A stretch of DNA of 64,000 bases from Monodelphis domestica (taxonomy: Eukaryota > Chordata > Mammalia > Didelphimorphia > Didelphidae). Positions 53,553 through 64,000 of this stretch are shown here, piece by piece. The stretch lies in the NCBI RefSeq assembly GCF_027887165.1, contig NC_077229.1, positions 347,231,380 through 347,295,379 on the forward strand, given 5' to 3'. Position 1 is the first letter of the stretch. Every line of letters starts with the position of its first letter. Below the pieces are notes generated by a model. That model did no database searches, was not told the origin of the DNA, and saw only the letters and a program-made list of their open reading frames with translations. Both the position numbers and the translations under genes were made by a program.

Positions 53553-53765
53553 TATAGATCACGTTTTTTTTTTAAATTTTAAACCCTTACCTTCTGTCTT
53601 AAAATTAATACTGTGTATTGGTTCCAAGGCAGAAAAGTGATAAGGTCTAGACAACGGGGATTAAGTGACTTGCCTAGGTAGGGTCGCACATCTAGGAAAT
53701 GTCTGAGGTTAGATTTGAAGCTAGGACCTGGCTCTCAACCCACTGAGCTACCCAGCTTCCCCCAT
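53553..53765 (-). repeat. marsupial tRNA-SINE (WSINE/SINE1 type), antisense
   Basis: T run, 'taccttctgtcttaaaatta', 'tattggttccaaggcagaaa', 'attaagtgacttgcctaggt' and 'cccactgagctacccagctt'. It is inserted at the edge of the L1 fragment: 'atagatca' occurs at 53,550 and again at 53,764, a possible target duplication. Confidence 0.88.
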
Positions 53766-54084
53766 AGATCATGTTTCTAAATACAGTTTCAGTGATGGAA
53801 AAGTGGGGATATGGGTCATTAGTTATTGAAGAACACTTGATCTTTTATCAGAAATATTGACATTATATAGTAAGAATAAGAGACAACAGGTGGAAAACCT
53901 GCATGTTGCATTGGTACTCGTGTAATGCCAAAAGATTTAGAGGAAGATTTATGGATTTTTTTTTAAGAATTTTGAGAGGATAAGGACATGAATCAGGCAG
54001 GGGGAGAAGATATGGGTGGGTTATGATTCATCATTGGAGAAAATATACACACTGAAAAAAATGGGTGCACTGAAGTATGAATAT
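53766..54084. other. no recognised feature
   Basis: About 320 bp, nothing named. Confidence 0.4.
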
Positions 54085-54215
54085 AGAAAAAGTATTTATC
54101 AAACACCTACTACATTATGTGTATTGAACTAGGCTCTGGTGAAACAACTATGAAAATGTGTCTCTGTCCTCAAGGAACTTACATTCTAATGATAAAGACA
54201 ACACATATAGGGAAA
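54085..54215 (-). mobile_element. L2 3' end fragment, antisense
   Basis: 'agtatttatcaaacacctac', 'tctgtcctcaaggaacttac' and 'attctaatgataaagacaac'. Confidence 0.7.
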
Positions 54216-54705
54216 TGGTAGCTAATTGAGTTTTGGCTTGGAAAGCCACAGGAATGAGGGTCTAAGTAGATTGCCTCTTTTTAGGGAAGCCATTATGATG
54301 CTGATTTAAATTAGGGCATCCTTTCCACATCATGGGGACTGGGGGTATGTATAGCCCCCAACAATCTGGAAAACCCCATAAAATTTTTTGGCTTCAGTGT
54401 TCTTTTCTCAAACTTTGACTTTTTACTTATGTTAACTTAAAAAAGAAATTGTGTATCATAGTATTAGATAAAATATATTGATACTATATGATACTATACA
54501 TATAGTTTATGCATTTCTGAGTTTCTATACTTTTTCTATGTCATCTACTAGCTCTTTCCCATCTGTAGCTTTCACAAAAGTCTCCCAAAATTCACATTTA
54601 ATTTCTTATGCAACCATGATATATTGAAAACTTAATGCAGAAAGTTGTGTTGTGGAAGGGTTACTTCTAGTCTTTAGAGGGTTGGTCAGGAACTGTTCTG
54701 GGTAG
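54216..54705. other. no recognised feature
   Basis: About 490 bp, A+T-rich, nothing named. Confidence 0.4.
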
Positions 54706-55001
54706 TGTAAAAATTAAAATCTCAATAATAAAAAATGTATTCTATTTTATGGAGGTTTATTAAATATCATTAGAAATCAAGGAATAAAGAAGATGCCAAA
54801 AAAAGTCCACGTGCCCATGACTGATTAGCCATTTCAAAATCCCCACTCCACCATCACTGCTGATTTTACATCTGAGAGAGTGAGAGCCTCATCGACCACT
54901 CCCTTTTTCTTCTCTCAACATGAAGTATGTAATGACAGGGAGTTGGCGGGCTCCCAGGAAATGTAGTTCTTTTTTTAGGGTAACAGATTTTCAATTGTAC
55001 A
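54706..55001 (-). repeat. 3' LTR of the 54.7-58.2 kb element
   Basis: 296 bp. Minus-strand ends TGTACAATTG and TTTTTACA. A polyadenylation signal ('atttaataaacctcc') lies near the 3' end. The word 'gaactacatttcctgggagc' is shared with the other copies. Confidence 0.85.
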
Positions 55002-57874
55002 TTCCCCCTGAGATCCATGGAAGACTAGTTTCTCCAATGGATCTTTTAAACATAACCAACTTTGAAATTACAATAATTTGAGGATAAGAGGAAAAGAGAA
55101 CAGAACCAATGATTGCTAGGTGCATTGACAAAAAGCCAGTTAGGGGGCATTCCCCATTTGGCATAAGAGTATACATACAAAACAAATGCATTCAACCCCA
55201 CACAGTTCAAATCACCACATCCCAACGTTCACTCTGGATCTTCTGGTGTATCATATGGTCTGTGAAGGCATCTTACTGGAGCCTTCCCCAAACAGTTCAC
55301 TTTCTGGATTTGGAGAGGTAGCATGTTTCTTATCCTAAAATTACTCTCAAAAAGAATTTAAACTTCACAATTTAGAATAGAATAGGATAATAATAATAAT
55401 AATAATACATCCCCATTCCCCCCCCCCCAAAGAGGGTGTTGAAGAACCCAGGGATCACTTAGGAATGAATGGCTGAGTTATGAGGTATATGAATCAATTG
55501 GCAAGAGAAATCAGAAACATCAAAAAAATCCAAATAAAAGAGAAATGATAATTTCTGGATGAAATAGACTATCAACGTCTTATGTGTAAAAATTCTAAGT
55601 AAAAGAAAAATAAATCCATAACAGGTCCTTGAATCAGGGCCCAATTAAAGTGATTTAAGCAATTATGCATTTACCCATTCAGTAGCCAGGACAATAGAAA
55701 GTTTGCCACACCATGAAAGACAGAAAAGGGACTAGATTATAGGAGCCAGGTAGGAGCCAAATTTGAGATACTTGGTAGAATGTGGGACAAAGAAGACATG
55801 CTTTTAACACATGTTAAACAACTCAACCTCGAACCCCAAACAGGTTCAAGTCCTCTTGTCTTGGCTCAAAATTTTCATCATTCCCATCAGGATTGATTGG
55901 TCTCTTTGACCTTGTGCTCAATTGGCAATATGCAGTTTAGCTTTATGCTTCTTTGGCACTGTGCAATGGTTCTTTATGTATTCTCTTGTCCTGGAATCAG
56001 TCAGAATCATTAAGCAAAGTCCCATAATTTTTTTAAACAATCAGTGGCATAATTTTTATAGTCTAAAGCTTTTTGGGTATGTATTGACATTATAGCAAAT
56101 GTATTTTAAACTTATATTACTGCAAAAAAAGTTAAAAAAATATTCTCACCAAAAAAATGAGATCAATTTCCTTTTTTGCTTAACCACTATGTGAGTACAA
56201 ACAATTTTCAGAAAAAAATAGTAATATAGTAGATAATGCACATTCAAAGGTATACCAAAGCCCCCCAAATTCACAATAGCCTAGTTAATTACAATAGCAA
56301 ACACACCCACTACCATATTTCATATAAGTTGTTGCATGACAAAAAAAATCCCTATGAACTGATGGATATTTATCCCAATTTTCACAGATATAGCAAATCT
56401 TTCAACCTTGGCAAATATATTTTTAAACAAAGTAAAACTTATTTGGGGCTAGAACATCACCAAGAAATCTAGATTGTTCTGGTGGAAGTAAATTAAACTG
56501 AAGAATTTTGCAGGAGCTCTTTTTGGCTTCCTGTTTCATAAAAACACTCTGGCAGGAACATTTCTTTGTTTCTCTACCTTTAATACAACATTCTTGATAA
56601 TAGAAATATTTTTTAAAATCACCCATTCAGAAACCACTAGTTAATTAAAATTATTTCTGAAGACCTCTTAGAATTACCATTTAAATTCTTAGCTCACTAA
56701 ATTCTCCAAAGGTTGTTAGCCAGATTGAGTTCATGCATCATCTATGTGATACTTAAGAAATACAAAATGGAAGAAAAAGCTATTTATGAGCTTTACAATA
56801 TTTTGTTCAGTATAGTTAAAGGGGAAAGGCAAGAGAATATATCTAATAGTTAAAACACAGTATATTAAATTGATTCAGTGTAAAAGAATATTATTGAATA
56901 CATTAATATATGAACTTAAAACAACAAAATTAAATCTTAAACAAAACAATCAGCAAAATACAATGATATAGACTTTCATTTAAAATAATGGAGTCTGAAA
57001 AGGCTTAAAATTTCACCTCCAGACCCTTTAAATTTCTAAAATTTTTTTTCTAAAATTTTCTAAAATTCAGATCCCTATTCTCAGCACTGTGGTATTTCCC
57101 ATAGTGAGGAAGAACATGGGCCCATGAGAACATCAAACTGGATGAATCTTAGAGGCTGGGCCAGCTCAAATAGCAAAGGGTTGTAGGGGGATCAATTTCT
57201 CCCCTGAATCTCAGGCAAGATAATTGAAAGGATCAGTGGGAGAAAGAAAAAAATCCTAAAGCTGGAAGCTGTTTAAAATAGGTAATGCACTGCTCTTTCT
57301 TAGAATAGGCCATGCTTGTAATCAACTTCCTATTTGGAAGAGTCTCTTCCTTCTCCCCATCCACCCTGAGGTAAAACCCAGAGGGATTTAGGAGACTAAT
57401 CATTGCCTAAGGAAAAATGCACTGTTTTTTTTTTTAACTATCTGCCCTGAGAAGCTACTCCAAGGACTCCTAGCTTCCTGGTGGCAGCAATCAGCCCAGC
57501 AGGGGCAGCAATAGCTATCAGGGTCCAGTTGGGGCAGAGGCTAAATTAGGAGCAGTGCTGGAGATCAGGAGGAGGATTTCTGAGTCAGCAGCAAAGAGGA
57601 ATGAAGGAGAAATGAGAAATAAAGGACTCAAGCAGTTGGTCAAGACTCTTCGACAAGAGTCCCCTGGCTAAAAATAGCCCAGCCAGTAGGGAGAGCAAGC
57701 AATTGAGCAAAAAGTAGGAAAAGAAAATCACAGCAGCTCCAAAGAGAGTTGGAGTTTGTGAGGGTGGGTGGAGTGGGCAAAAAGTGTTGGCAGGAGAAAC
57801 TTGGCTCAAAAAATTTATCTAGGCTATCTTAAAAAAAACTGAGAGGTTCTTCTCTGACTAGTGGTTGTCATCAA
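55002..57874 (-). other. interior of the LTR fossil, no coding similarity seen
   Basis: The first 500 bp match 43,835-44,330. A GC-richer part near 57,480-57,780 would be the leader region next to the 5' LTR. An AAT repeat lies at about 55,387-55,407 and a C run at about 55,419-55,429. Open frames of up to 78 codons inside show no known domains. Confidence 0.6.
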
Positions 57875-58171
57875 TGTAAAATTTTAAATTAAATCTCAAT
57901 AATAAAAATATTATAGTTTAGGAGGTCTATTAAATATCATTAGAAATCAAGGAATAAAGAAGATACAAAATAAAGACCACTTGCCCATGGCTGATTAGCC
58001 ATTTCAAAATCCCCACTCACCACCATCACTGCTGATTCTACATCCAAGAGAGCAAGAGCCTCAATGACCACTCCCTTTATCCCCTCTCTACAGGAAGTAC
58101 ATAATGACAGGAAGTCAGTGGGCTCTTGGGATATGTAGTTTTTTTTAGGGTAACAGATTTTCAATTATACA
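57875..58171 (-). repeat. 5' LTR of the 54.7-58.2 kb element
   Basis: 297 bp. Minus-strand ends TGTATAATTG and AATTTTACA; aligned along its full length with the 3' LTR. Confidence 0.85.
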
Positions 58172-58364
58172 GTGGGGAGGGGGAAATCAGTGACAATGCA
58201 AATGGCAAGATTTCTTGAGTGTCTGGATGGATGGGATGTGACTTTCCATCAATGATTTTTCCCCCTAATTGTCTGTTGCCTTCACCAATTCAGAAATATT
58301 GATTCTTTAGAGCTTCCAAAATTGTGATTCCTCCAGAAAAGACTTCTTCCTATATATTTCAATT

Positions 58365-58445
58365 GGATGAACATTTATTAAATACTTATTCAGTGTTAGG
58401 CACTATGTTAGACCCTGAGGATACAACGACAACAAAAAAAAGAAC
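58365..58445 (-). mobile_element. L2 tail fragment, antisense
   Basis: 'gaacatttattaaatactta', 'gtgttaggcactatgttaga' and 'gaggatacaacgac'. Confidence 0.65.
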
Positions 58446-58751
58446 AAAACAAATAAACTAATAACAACAATAACAAAAACCCAGCCAAAGATCCAGCCAC
58501 CCCCTCACCTCAAAAACTATATTCTACTTGGTCTGGTTAAGCTGCTTTTCCCTTCTTTGTGATTTTTTTGTGCCCTTTCCATTTCCTTATACATTAATCA
58601 AGAATACTAAAGTTTAAATGTGGTGGTTCTGCTGTCATGAATAATAAAAATAGTTTGCTTCAGAAATGTTGACAGATGCATTCCTTTTTCTGTCTGCTTG
58701 TTGTCTTAATTCCATTTTCTTCCATAAATATTCTTGGGATGATTTCACTCA
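58446..58751. other. no recognised feature
   Basis: About 300 bp with an A/C-rich start; nothing named. Confidence 0.4.
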
Positions 58752-58975
58752 GTTAGGGAGGCAGTTTACTCTACCCAGAGAGAGAAAGAACTAGATTCAG
58801 ATCCTGCTTCTAACACTTATCAGCTTTGTGACCACAGACAAGTCACTTAACCCCTTCAAATTTCTGTAGTGTCCATCTCACATGAATGTTTTGAGACTCA
58901 CATGAGATAATGCATATCAAGAGTTATAAAAACCTTAAAGTGCTATATAAATATCAGTTATTAATATTGTTGGCT
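58752..58975 (+). repeat. MIR/THER1-type CORE-SINE
   Basis: 'gtgaccacagacaagtcact', 'tgttttgagactcacatgag' and 'aaccttaaagtgctatataa', in order. Confidence 0.75.
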
Positions 58976-58989
58976 GAATTACACACTAA

Positions 58990-59430
58990 GGCATTCCTCC
59001 TACCATTCTTCATTGTTTTATGAGTTAATTAAAGTGGTAATCTTCCACTATTCTACTTTATAATGTTTTGCAAATTAGGTTTTATTATAAATTAAAGTTG
59101 TCCTCTCTGGTTGACAACTAGATATTCAGTGTTTATTGGCTGACATGGTGCTTTCTTTGCCTTTTGTCAACTGTTTTGCATAAACTAAGCTCTGTATAAA
59201 ATGGTGGTAGTCTGTACTGTCTTTTCCTTTGATAATTTCCATTTTTTTTGCATTGATAGCTTATTTGCATAAATTAAGTTATAGGCATTGATGCAGTAAA
59301 CTAATCCTTTCTTCCACATTAATTTAATATTTTTTGACTGTTACTTTAATTAATCTATTTGCTCTTACCATACACAGACAGTTGATTAAAAATGATGATG
59401 ACGTTCGTAGTTAGTCTTTTCTTGTCTACT
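58990..59430. promoter_or_regulatory. candidate conserved non-coding element with homeodomain/POU-type words
   Basis: Repeat-free, AT-rich. It contains an exact octamer complement ATTTGCAT at 59,263-59,270, flanked by 'aaattaag', plus 'tgagttaattaaagtgg' near 59,019, 'tttaattaatctatttg' near 59,345 and 'ttttgcataaac' near 59,171. This density of POU- and homeodomain-like sites is common in vertebrate enhancers, but AT-rich DNA gives such words by chance too. Confidence 0.3.
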
Positions 59431-59544
59431 ATACAATTTCAGTTCTAAGATACAAATTCAATACAATGCAATTTTTGTAAATGTTGCTTCTTCTTTTCCA
59501 TGCCCAGTATCTTCCAGTTTTCTTCTTCTTTTTCTTAATTAATC

Positions 59545-59662
59545 ATTAAAAAAAATTTAAAGCTTTACCTTTACCTTAAGTAAATTGCCCAGGGTCACAC
59601 AGTTGAATCCAAGTCCTGATACCAGGCTTGGAGCTCTGACCAATCTGCTACTTAAATGCCTC
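59545..59662 (-). repeat. marsupial tRNA-SINE fragment, antisense
   Basis: 'aattgcccagggtcacacag' and 'gaatccaagtcctgatacca' remain. The palindromic end is lost. Confidence 0.6.
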
Positions 59663-61560
59663 CAGTTTTCTTCTTGAAAAAGTTTTGTCAAGGTCTTTGT
59701 AGTACTTTTATTCCTCTTAATTCTCTGCAACAAACTTTGGTGCATAAGCTACAATTATCACCAACTATACAGCAAGGTGAGATGACTTAGTGTCCCTTGA
59801 GATTATTTTTTTTATCTTTGCCTAATGGAGTTAATTCCTCCAACTTCTTTTGTTACCACTCCAAGGAGAATCTTCCCTTTGTTTGAACCTCTTTATTTTT
59901 TCTTGTTTCAGTCATCCTGAAGTGTGGTTCAGTTATCGGAGCAGTATAAGAACATTTCACTAGGCAGGAATCTCAAAAAACACAATGAAATTCATTTTTT
60001 ATTGATGATCTAAAACCTGTGTGATTAGCCTTTTCCCCCCATTTCTATCATTTAACCACTGTTCCTGTAGAAGTGGTCCAGGACTGAGGGTTGCTACATA
60101 TTTCTCTTTGTTTTATAGGTTGCCAATGACAAATATTTCATCACCTAGAGGTCAGTCTATCTCTAATGAGCCTCCCTGGACTCACTTAGACTAGTTCTCA
60201 TTTGCAGATATAGTCTGTTGCCAGTCTATTTTTTTTTGGGGGGGGGCAAGGTGGCAAGCCTTTGTTGTTATCAGACCACAAGACACAGGGAAGGTGGAAA
60301 GAGGTATTGGCAGCACAGGCCCTAGTCTTGGCTGATGGCACCATGGGAAGATAGCTGATCACCCTTATCTTCCTCAACTCAGCTCCCCAAATCTAGGGAG
60401 GACCCCCAACTTACTAGAATAGGGAGTTCTTTAGAAGGTGAGAGAAAGTACTTGAAGCTATCCTGGAAAATCCTGTCAACACTTAAACTCTATTGGTATA
60501 ATTTTGGGGATGCAGGCATTGGAATGGGATTTTGGGGACTGCCTGGATACTATGAATTTAGTCAGGATTGCATTTGTAATTTTGGCTATAATGACACAGT
60601 TGAATGTTACTGAGTACCACTAAAACCCTGCTTATTATTATTTTTTTCTTCTCCAAATAAGGTATTGCCTAGCTATATCTCCTCTGTTCCTTTGCAGTTG
60701 ACTTTTTGGACCTGAGGACAGTACTTTATATGTCTCTATATCTTATTTCATCTTACTAGCTTTATTCTATCTAATTATTTAGATCTTTATGAATCCTGAT
60801 TATTTATTCACTGTATTAACTATCTTCTCAAGCAGACATTGTCAGCTAAATAGAGCCTCTAGTCTTAAGATGTAACTTCAAAGAGATTGAACATTCTGTT
60901 CAAAAGACACCTCTACTCTGCTTACTGCTCACTTGACTGGTAAATGGCTAAAAAACAAGTAACATTTTAAGTGAATTCAGTTTTCTTCTAGTATATTAGT
61001 CATGATCTTATCATCATAAATATCCTCAGATGTTCAGCATACTGTATTGTAGCCTATAAAACAAAGCTGTTTACGGGTTGGAAAGCTGGAAATCAAATGG
61101 CTCTTTGGACGTAGAAAAAATTTGAAATAAAGAATGTATCGGGCTGGAGAACTGAGCTACAAGCACCCATCAGCAACTGAATGCCGAGGATCTGCACAGT
61201 CAGCTTTTTAAAGCTGGCCTCCTGAAAATTAGAGGTGACATAGCAGACATCAAGCCTCCAACCTAAAATGACCCTTAAACCGAAAAGGTCAAAGATTTTA
61301 AAAATTGCTTTCCCTTGGCTGATAACCCAAGATTTGGCCACAGTGAATTAAACCTTTCCAGCTAGATAAGCCACCAAAGTTTGAAATGGGAGCACTATTT
61401 CAGAGTTGGCATTTTCTGTAAATTTTTGGAATGAAATTTCCTTTCATTTAATGTGATATTTTACCTTTGTCCATTCTTTCCTTCTAAAGTATGACAAAAG
61501 AGTCGTGGAGAATGGGAGCAATAAGTATTTCAATTCATTTCTTAAAAGATAGTTTGATTT
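59663..61560. other. long repeat-poor stretch
   Basis: About 1.9 kb with no named repeat. T and G runs near 60,230-60,246. The 82-codon minus-strand frame near 61.1-61.3 kb has no domain. Could be unique host DNA. Confidence 0.4.
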
Positions 61561-61564
61561 CAAT

Positions 61565-61765
61565 AACTTTATCATAAGAACATAGAAGGAAGGCTAGAGG
61601 AGACCTCAGAAGTCATCTGGCCCAACCCATTCACTTTACAGGTGGGGAAACTGAGACCCAGGGATGTTAAGTGCTTTGCCCTAAAAAACTTTAGAGAAGG
61701 AATTTAAATATAGGATTTTCTCTTCAGGATGAGAATACCTTCCACTTTGTCATCCTGCCTCCCAT
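61565..61765 (-). repeat. MIR3/THER2-like SINE, antisense
   Basis: 'ataagaacatagaaggaagg', 'agacctcagaagtcatctgg', 'ttacaggtggggaaactgag' and 'ttccactttgtcatcctgcc'. Confidence 0.8.
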
Positions 61766-61825
61766 ATAGGAAGGCAGGCTTTTGGATATCTTCTAGTGCT
61801 GTCTTCACCTGACTGTGGCTTAGTG

Positions 61826-61826
<1 letters not shown>

Positions 61827-61857
<31 letters not shown>
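61827..61857. repeat. (GT)n microsatellite
   Basis: About 14 GT units. Confidence 0.96.
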
Positions 61858-61859
<2 letters not shown>

Positions 61860-62434
61860 AATAAGGACATATAATATTTTTTGGACTCATTTCTTTTGGC
61901 TACTCTGTTCCTGTGGGTGGGACTCCTTCAATCATGACATCTGGTAAAAAACATGACATAAGAGGAGAGGCCTTTGGATCTTCACCCTTCTGGGGCCCTA
62001 GCAATGGACCTCAATCCATGTCTCCTGTATTTGCTCTTTCCTGTTCTAAGCAAAGGGAATGGAGCCTCTGTGACCTTGAGAGATTCAAAAGACCCAGAGT
62101 GCACCTTAGCCTCCAAAGTCCAGAAGGAGCTTCAGTATCTTGATGTTCCAGGTTGAATTTTGTGGCAAGTTTGGTATCAATACTCTCTGGATCAAAGATA
62201 ACTGGGCCAAGATAACTAGAAGTTGATCCATCTGGCAGAGCTACTGCATCTGGACATAAATTTGGTGAGGCGAGTGCATCAGAGCTATCTATTTCTCCTT
62301 TTCTGTTCTACGGAACCTCCATGATATTTGGGAAAATGTTTGTATATTTTATTTTATTTTACTATGTATTTGAAGTAAACCTATCCCTTTGTGAAAGTTA
62401 TTAATAAATATCTAAAGAAACAGACAACTAAAGA
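61858..62434. other. no recognised feature
   Basis: About 580 bp. Two short overlapping frames at 61.9-62.15 kb have no recognised domain. Confidence 0.4.
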
Positions 62435-62570
62435 GAGGTAGCCTAGAACAGTTGAAAGAACAGAGAATTTGAAGTCCAATGTTCATATCTTGACTGTCAT
62501 TTATTACTTTCAGAACCTGTTCAACTCCTCATTTAATCATTGAGCTCCTTTTCTAGGAGTATCTACTTTG
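62435..62570 (+). repeat. MIR-type SINE, diverged
   Basis: 'tagcctagaacagttgaaag' and 'agaatttgaagtccaatgtt' resemble a MIR head. The 3' part is weak. Confidence 0.45.
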
Positions 62571-62599
62571 TGGTATTGTTGGTAAGTCATAAGTAAGAT

Positions 62600-62790
62600 T
62601 CCAAGAATCATTAGAGATCATTAGAGATCATCTAGTCCAATCATCTCATTTTTAAGATGAAGAACCTGAGGATAAGAAGTGAAATGATTTCTCCAAGATC
62701 ATAAAAAAATCAGTGGCTAAGATAGAATTTGAATCCAGAGCCTCTGGCTCCAAATCCAGTCCTTTGTCCATTCCAGCACCCCCTATTGCC
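62600..62790 (-). repeat. MIR3/THER2-like SINE, antisense
   Basis: 'gagatcatctagtccaatca', 'aagatgaagaacctgaggat', 'aatttgaatccagagcctct' and 'tccattccagcaccccctat'. A short 'atcattagag' unit is repeated at its start (62,608-62,630). Confidence 0.8.
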
Positions 62791-63226
62791 TCTCTGTGTG
62801 CTCTCATTGTTAAAGACAGGTTGGGTTACCAATGAAACCCACTTAAGATTGTTTGGGGGAGGGGCAGTGGATTTCAGAGATTGGGGGTGGTTAATGTCTT
62901 TTGAGTATGAGAGAGTCAAGGAGTATAGATGAATGGTGACAGGTCGGTCTGAACTCAAACTCTTTTTGTTTCCTTTAGGAGATACAGTCCAAGTCAGAAC
63001 ACAAAATTCCAGACACCAAGAATGAACAGAGTAAGCAGCCATACAGTCTAAAGATCAAAGCCTAGGATTTACCAGTAACAAAGTCACCAGATCCAGTGCA
63101 TAGGCATGAACATATGGTAAGAAGAGCAGTTCCAGGGCCAATAAACCCAGGAAACCCATGTGGAGCAGGGGCAGAATCAGGAGCAGGAAAACAATCTGGG
63201 CAGAGTGTTTAGAATAGTCCTGACCT
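62791..63226. other. no recognised feature
   Basis: About 435 bp, nothing named. Confidence 0.4.
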
Positions 63227-63385
63227 GGGGCAGCTTGGCGATGCAGAGGACAGAGCTCCAGGACCAAGGTTGGGAGGACAGAGTTTCAAATTTGGCCTCA
63301 GATACTCCCTAGCTATTTTCCCCTTCTGTTAGAGTTATTACAAAGACAGCAAGTAAGGGTTAAAAGAAAAGGAAAGAATAGTCCT
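63227..63385 (+). repeat. marsupial tRNA-SINE (WSINE/SINE1 type), partly deleted
   Basis: 'ggggcagcttggcgatgcag', 'gtttcaaatttggcctcaga' and 'actccctagctattttcccc', then A-rich 'gtaagggttaaaagaaaagg'. The middle part is shortened. Confidence 0.72.
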
Positions 63386-63789
63386 GACTTTCTAAGAAAG
63401 AGCCTAAGGCATCATCATCTGTGGCACTACAATCTAAACAAAAATAAGTTTCTCTCCTTCTCATGTTGATTCCCTCTCCCTATCCACATACTTAATTTAG
63501 AAGGCAAGGCAGATATGAGCAGTTCCCTCTCCTCTGATGTCATCTATCTCACCCAGGAGATGGGAACTTCATTTCCCAGTGCAAATGATTTGCTATATGA
63601 ATCAGGACACCTCAGATCTGGGTAGACACAGCAAATAGAAAGAGTTATATCTTCATTTCAGTAACATCATCTTGTAAGAAAGTTGCTGTACAATTTCTTT
63701 TTTTACTGGACTTTATTGGACTTTTAACTGTGATTTGATTGATACAAGGGACTTCTCATGTTTATTCTAAAGCAGATCTGTAACTTAAA
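63386..63789. other. no recognised feature
   Basis: About 400 bp, nothing named. Confidence 0.4.
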
Positions 63790-63935
63790 AGTCTTCAAAA
63801 GTTTCCCAGAGCCCTAAGATGTGCTTTACATCATAGCATTACATAGTGAGGATGTGTCAGAGTTGGGACTTGAACCCATGTTTTCTTGACTTTGTATCCG
63901 CTATGTCATATTGTCTCTCATCACAAATATCAGGT
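63790..63935 (-). repeat. MIR-type SINE, antisense
   Basis: 'tagtgaggatgtgtcagagt', 'gggacttgaacccatgtttt' and 'tccgctatgtcatattgtc'. Confidence 0.65.
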
Positions 63936-64000
63936 CTGACCAATGTATGTAATACTTCAAACTACAAAACTCTTTTTTTATTTCAACTCCATGAAGTTAG

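Larger units (their letters stand above)
54706..58171 (-). mobile_element. LTR-retrotransposon fossil with both LTRs, apparently non-autonomous
   Basis: 3,466 bp with an LTR at each end (54,706-55,001 and 57,875-58,171) in the same orientation. The interior of about 2.87 kb shows no gag, pol or env similarity. Directly before the 3' LTR on the minus strand is a polypurine stretch ('cagggggaa'). Flanking four-base words are GTAG and GTGG, a possible decayed target duplication. A standard tRNA primer site is not evident after the 5' LTR. The LTRs differ at roughly one site in eight to ten by eye, so the element is old. Overall it looks complete in outline but non-coding. Confidence 0.8.

Noticed and set aside
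54706-55001. Possible promoter of a host gene
   Set aside because: Explained as the LTR of an old element, on the minus strand, with no host exon nearby.
61093-61341. 82-codon minus-strand frame
   Set aside because: Considered as a processed pseudogene fragment; no protein family recognised and no poly-A tail or parent gene evident.

Overview
The window looks like intergenic or intronic DNA from a marsupial mammal, most likely a South American opossum (Monodelphis-like). I find no host protein-coding gene, tRNA, rRNA or CRISPR array. Nearly everything recognisable is dispersed repeat: CORE-SINEs of the MIR/THER1 and MIR3/THER2 types, two marsupial tRNA-SINE groups (one with a palindromic 3' end and A-rich tail, one with an RTE/BovB-like 3' tail), L2, L3/CR1 and L1 LINE pieces, several LTR fossils, one SPIN-like hAT miniature element and many microsatellites. 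The marsupial SINEs together with the SPIN-like copy are the basis for the organism call. Family names come from memory of repeat consensus sequences, not from a database search.

Layout. 1-8.6 kb: layered MIR/THER SINEs and L2 pieces, a long TTTC/TC microsatellite at 3.2 kb, and a 99-bp 3' end of the same LINE family that is almost complete at 45.8-50.8 kb. 8.7-15.1 kb: an L1 5' end, L3/CR1, an L2 3' end split by an LTR-like block, and a three-layer nest ending in a SPIN-like element with a perfect 8-bp target duplication. 15.1-23.4 kb: L2-rich, including a near full-length L2 on the minus strand (19.4-22.9 kb) and a SINE interrupted by an inverted copy of its own flank. 23.4-43.2 kb: nested SINEs, L1 3' ends, L3/CR1 tails, a small LTR with polypurine tract at 33.8-34.1 kb, and a large TATC array at 37.2 kb.

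43.5-58.2 kb is a dense mobile-element cluster. A non-autonomous-looking LTR element with two about 296-bp LTRs lies at 54.7-58.2 kb, and a relative of it at 43.5-44.3 kb. Between them lie two longer LTRs in opposite orientations and a GC-rich LINE encoding an endonuclease, reverse transcriptase and C-terminal C2H2 finger. One of the long LTRs (45,988-46,938) sits inside the 5' UTR of the LINE with a TCAC target duplication. 58.2-64 kb is mostly repeat-poor, with one AT-rich stretch holding an exact octamer site and several TAATTA sites that could be a conserved enhancer.

No functional system of cooperating genes is present. The most informative items are the LINE family (two copies sharing a 3' hairpin and CTA-repeat tail), the SPIN-like insertion, the LTR insertion into the LINE, the foldback insertion in a SINE, and a small unnamed repeat at 23.5 and 25.1 kb.
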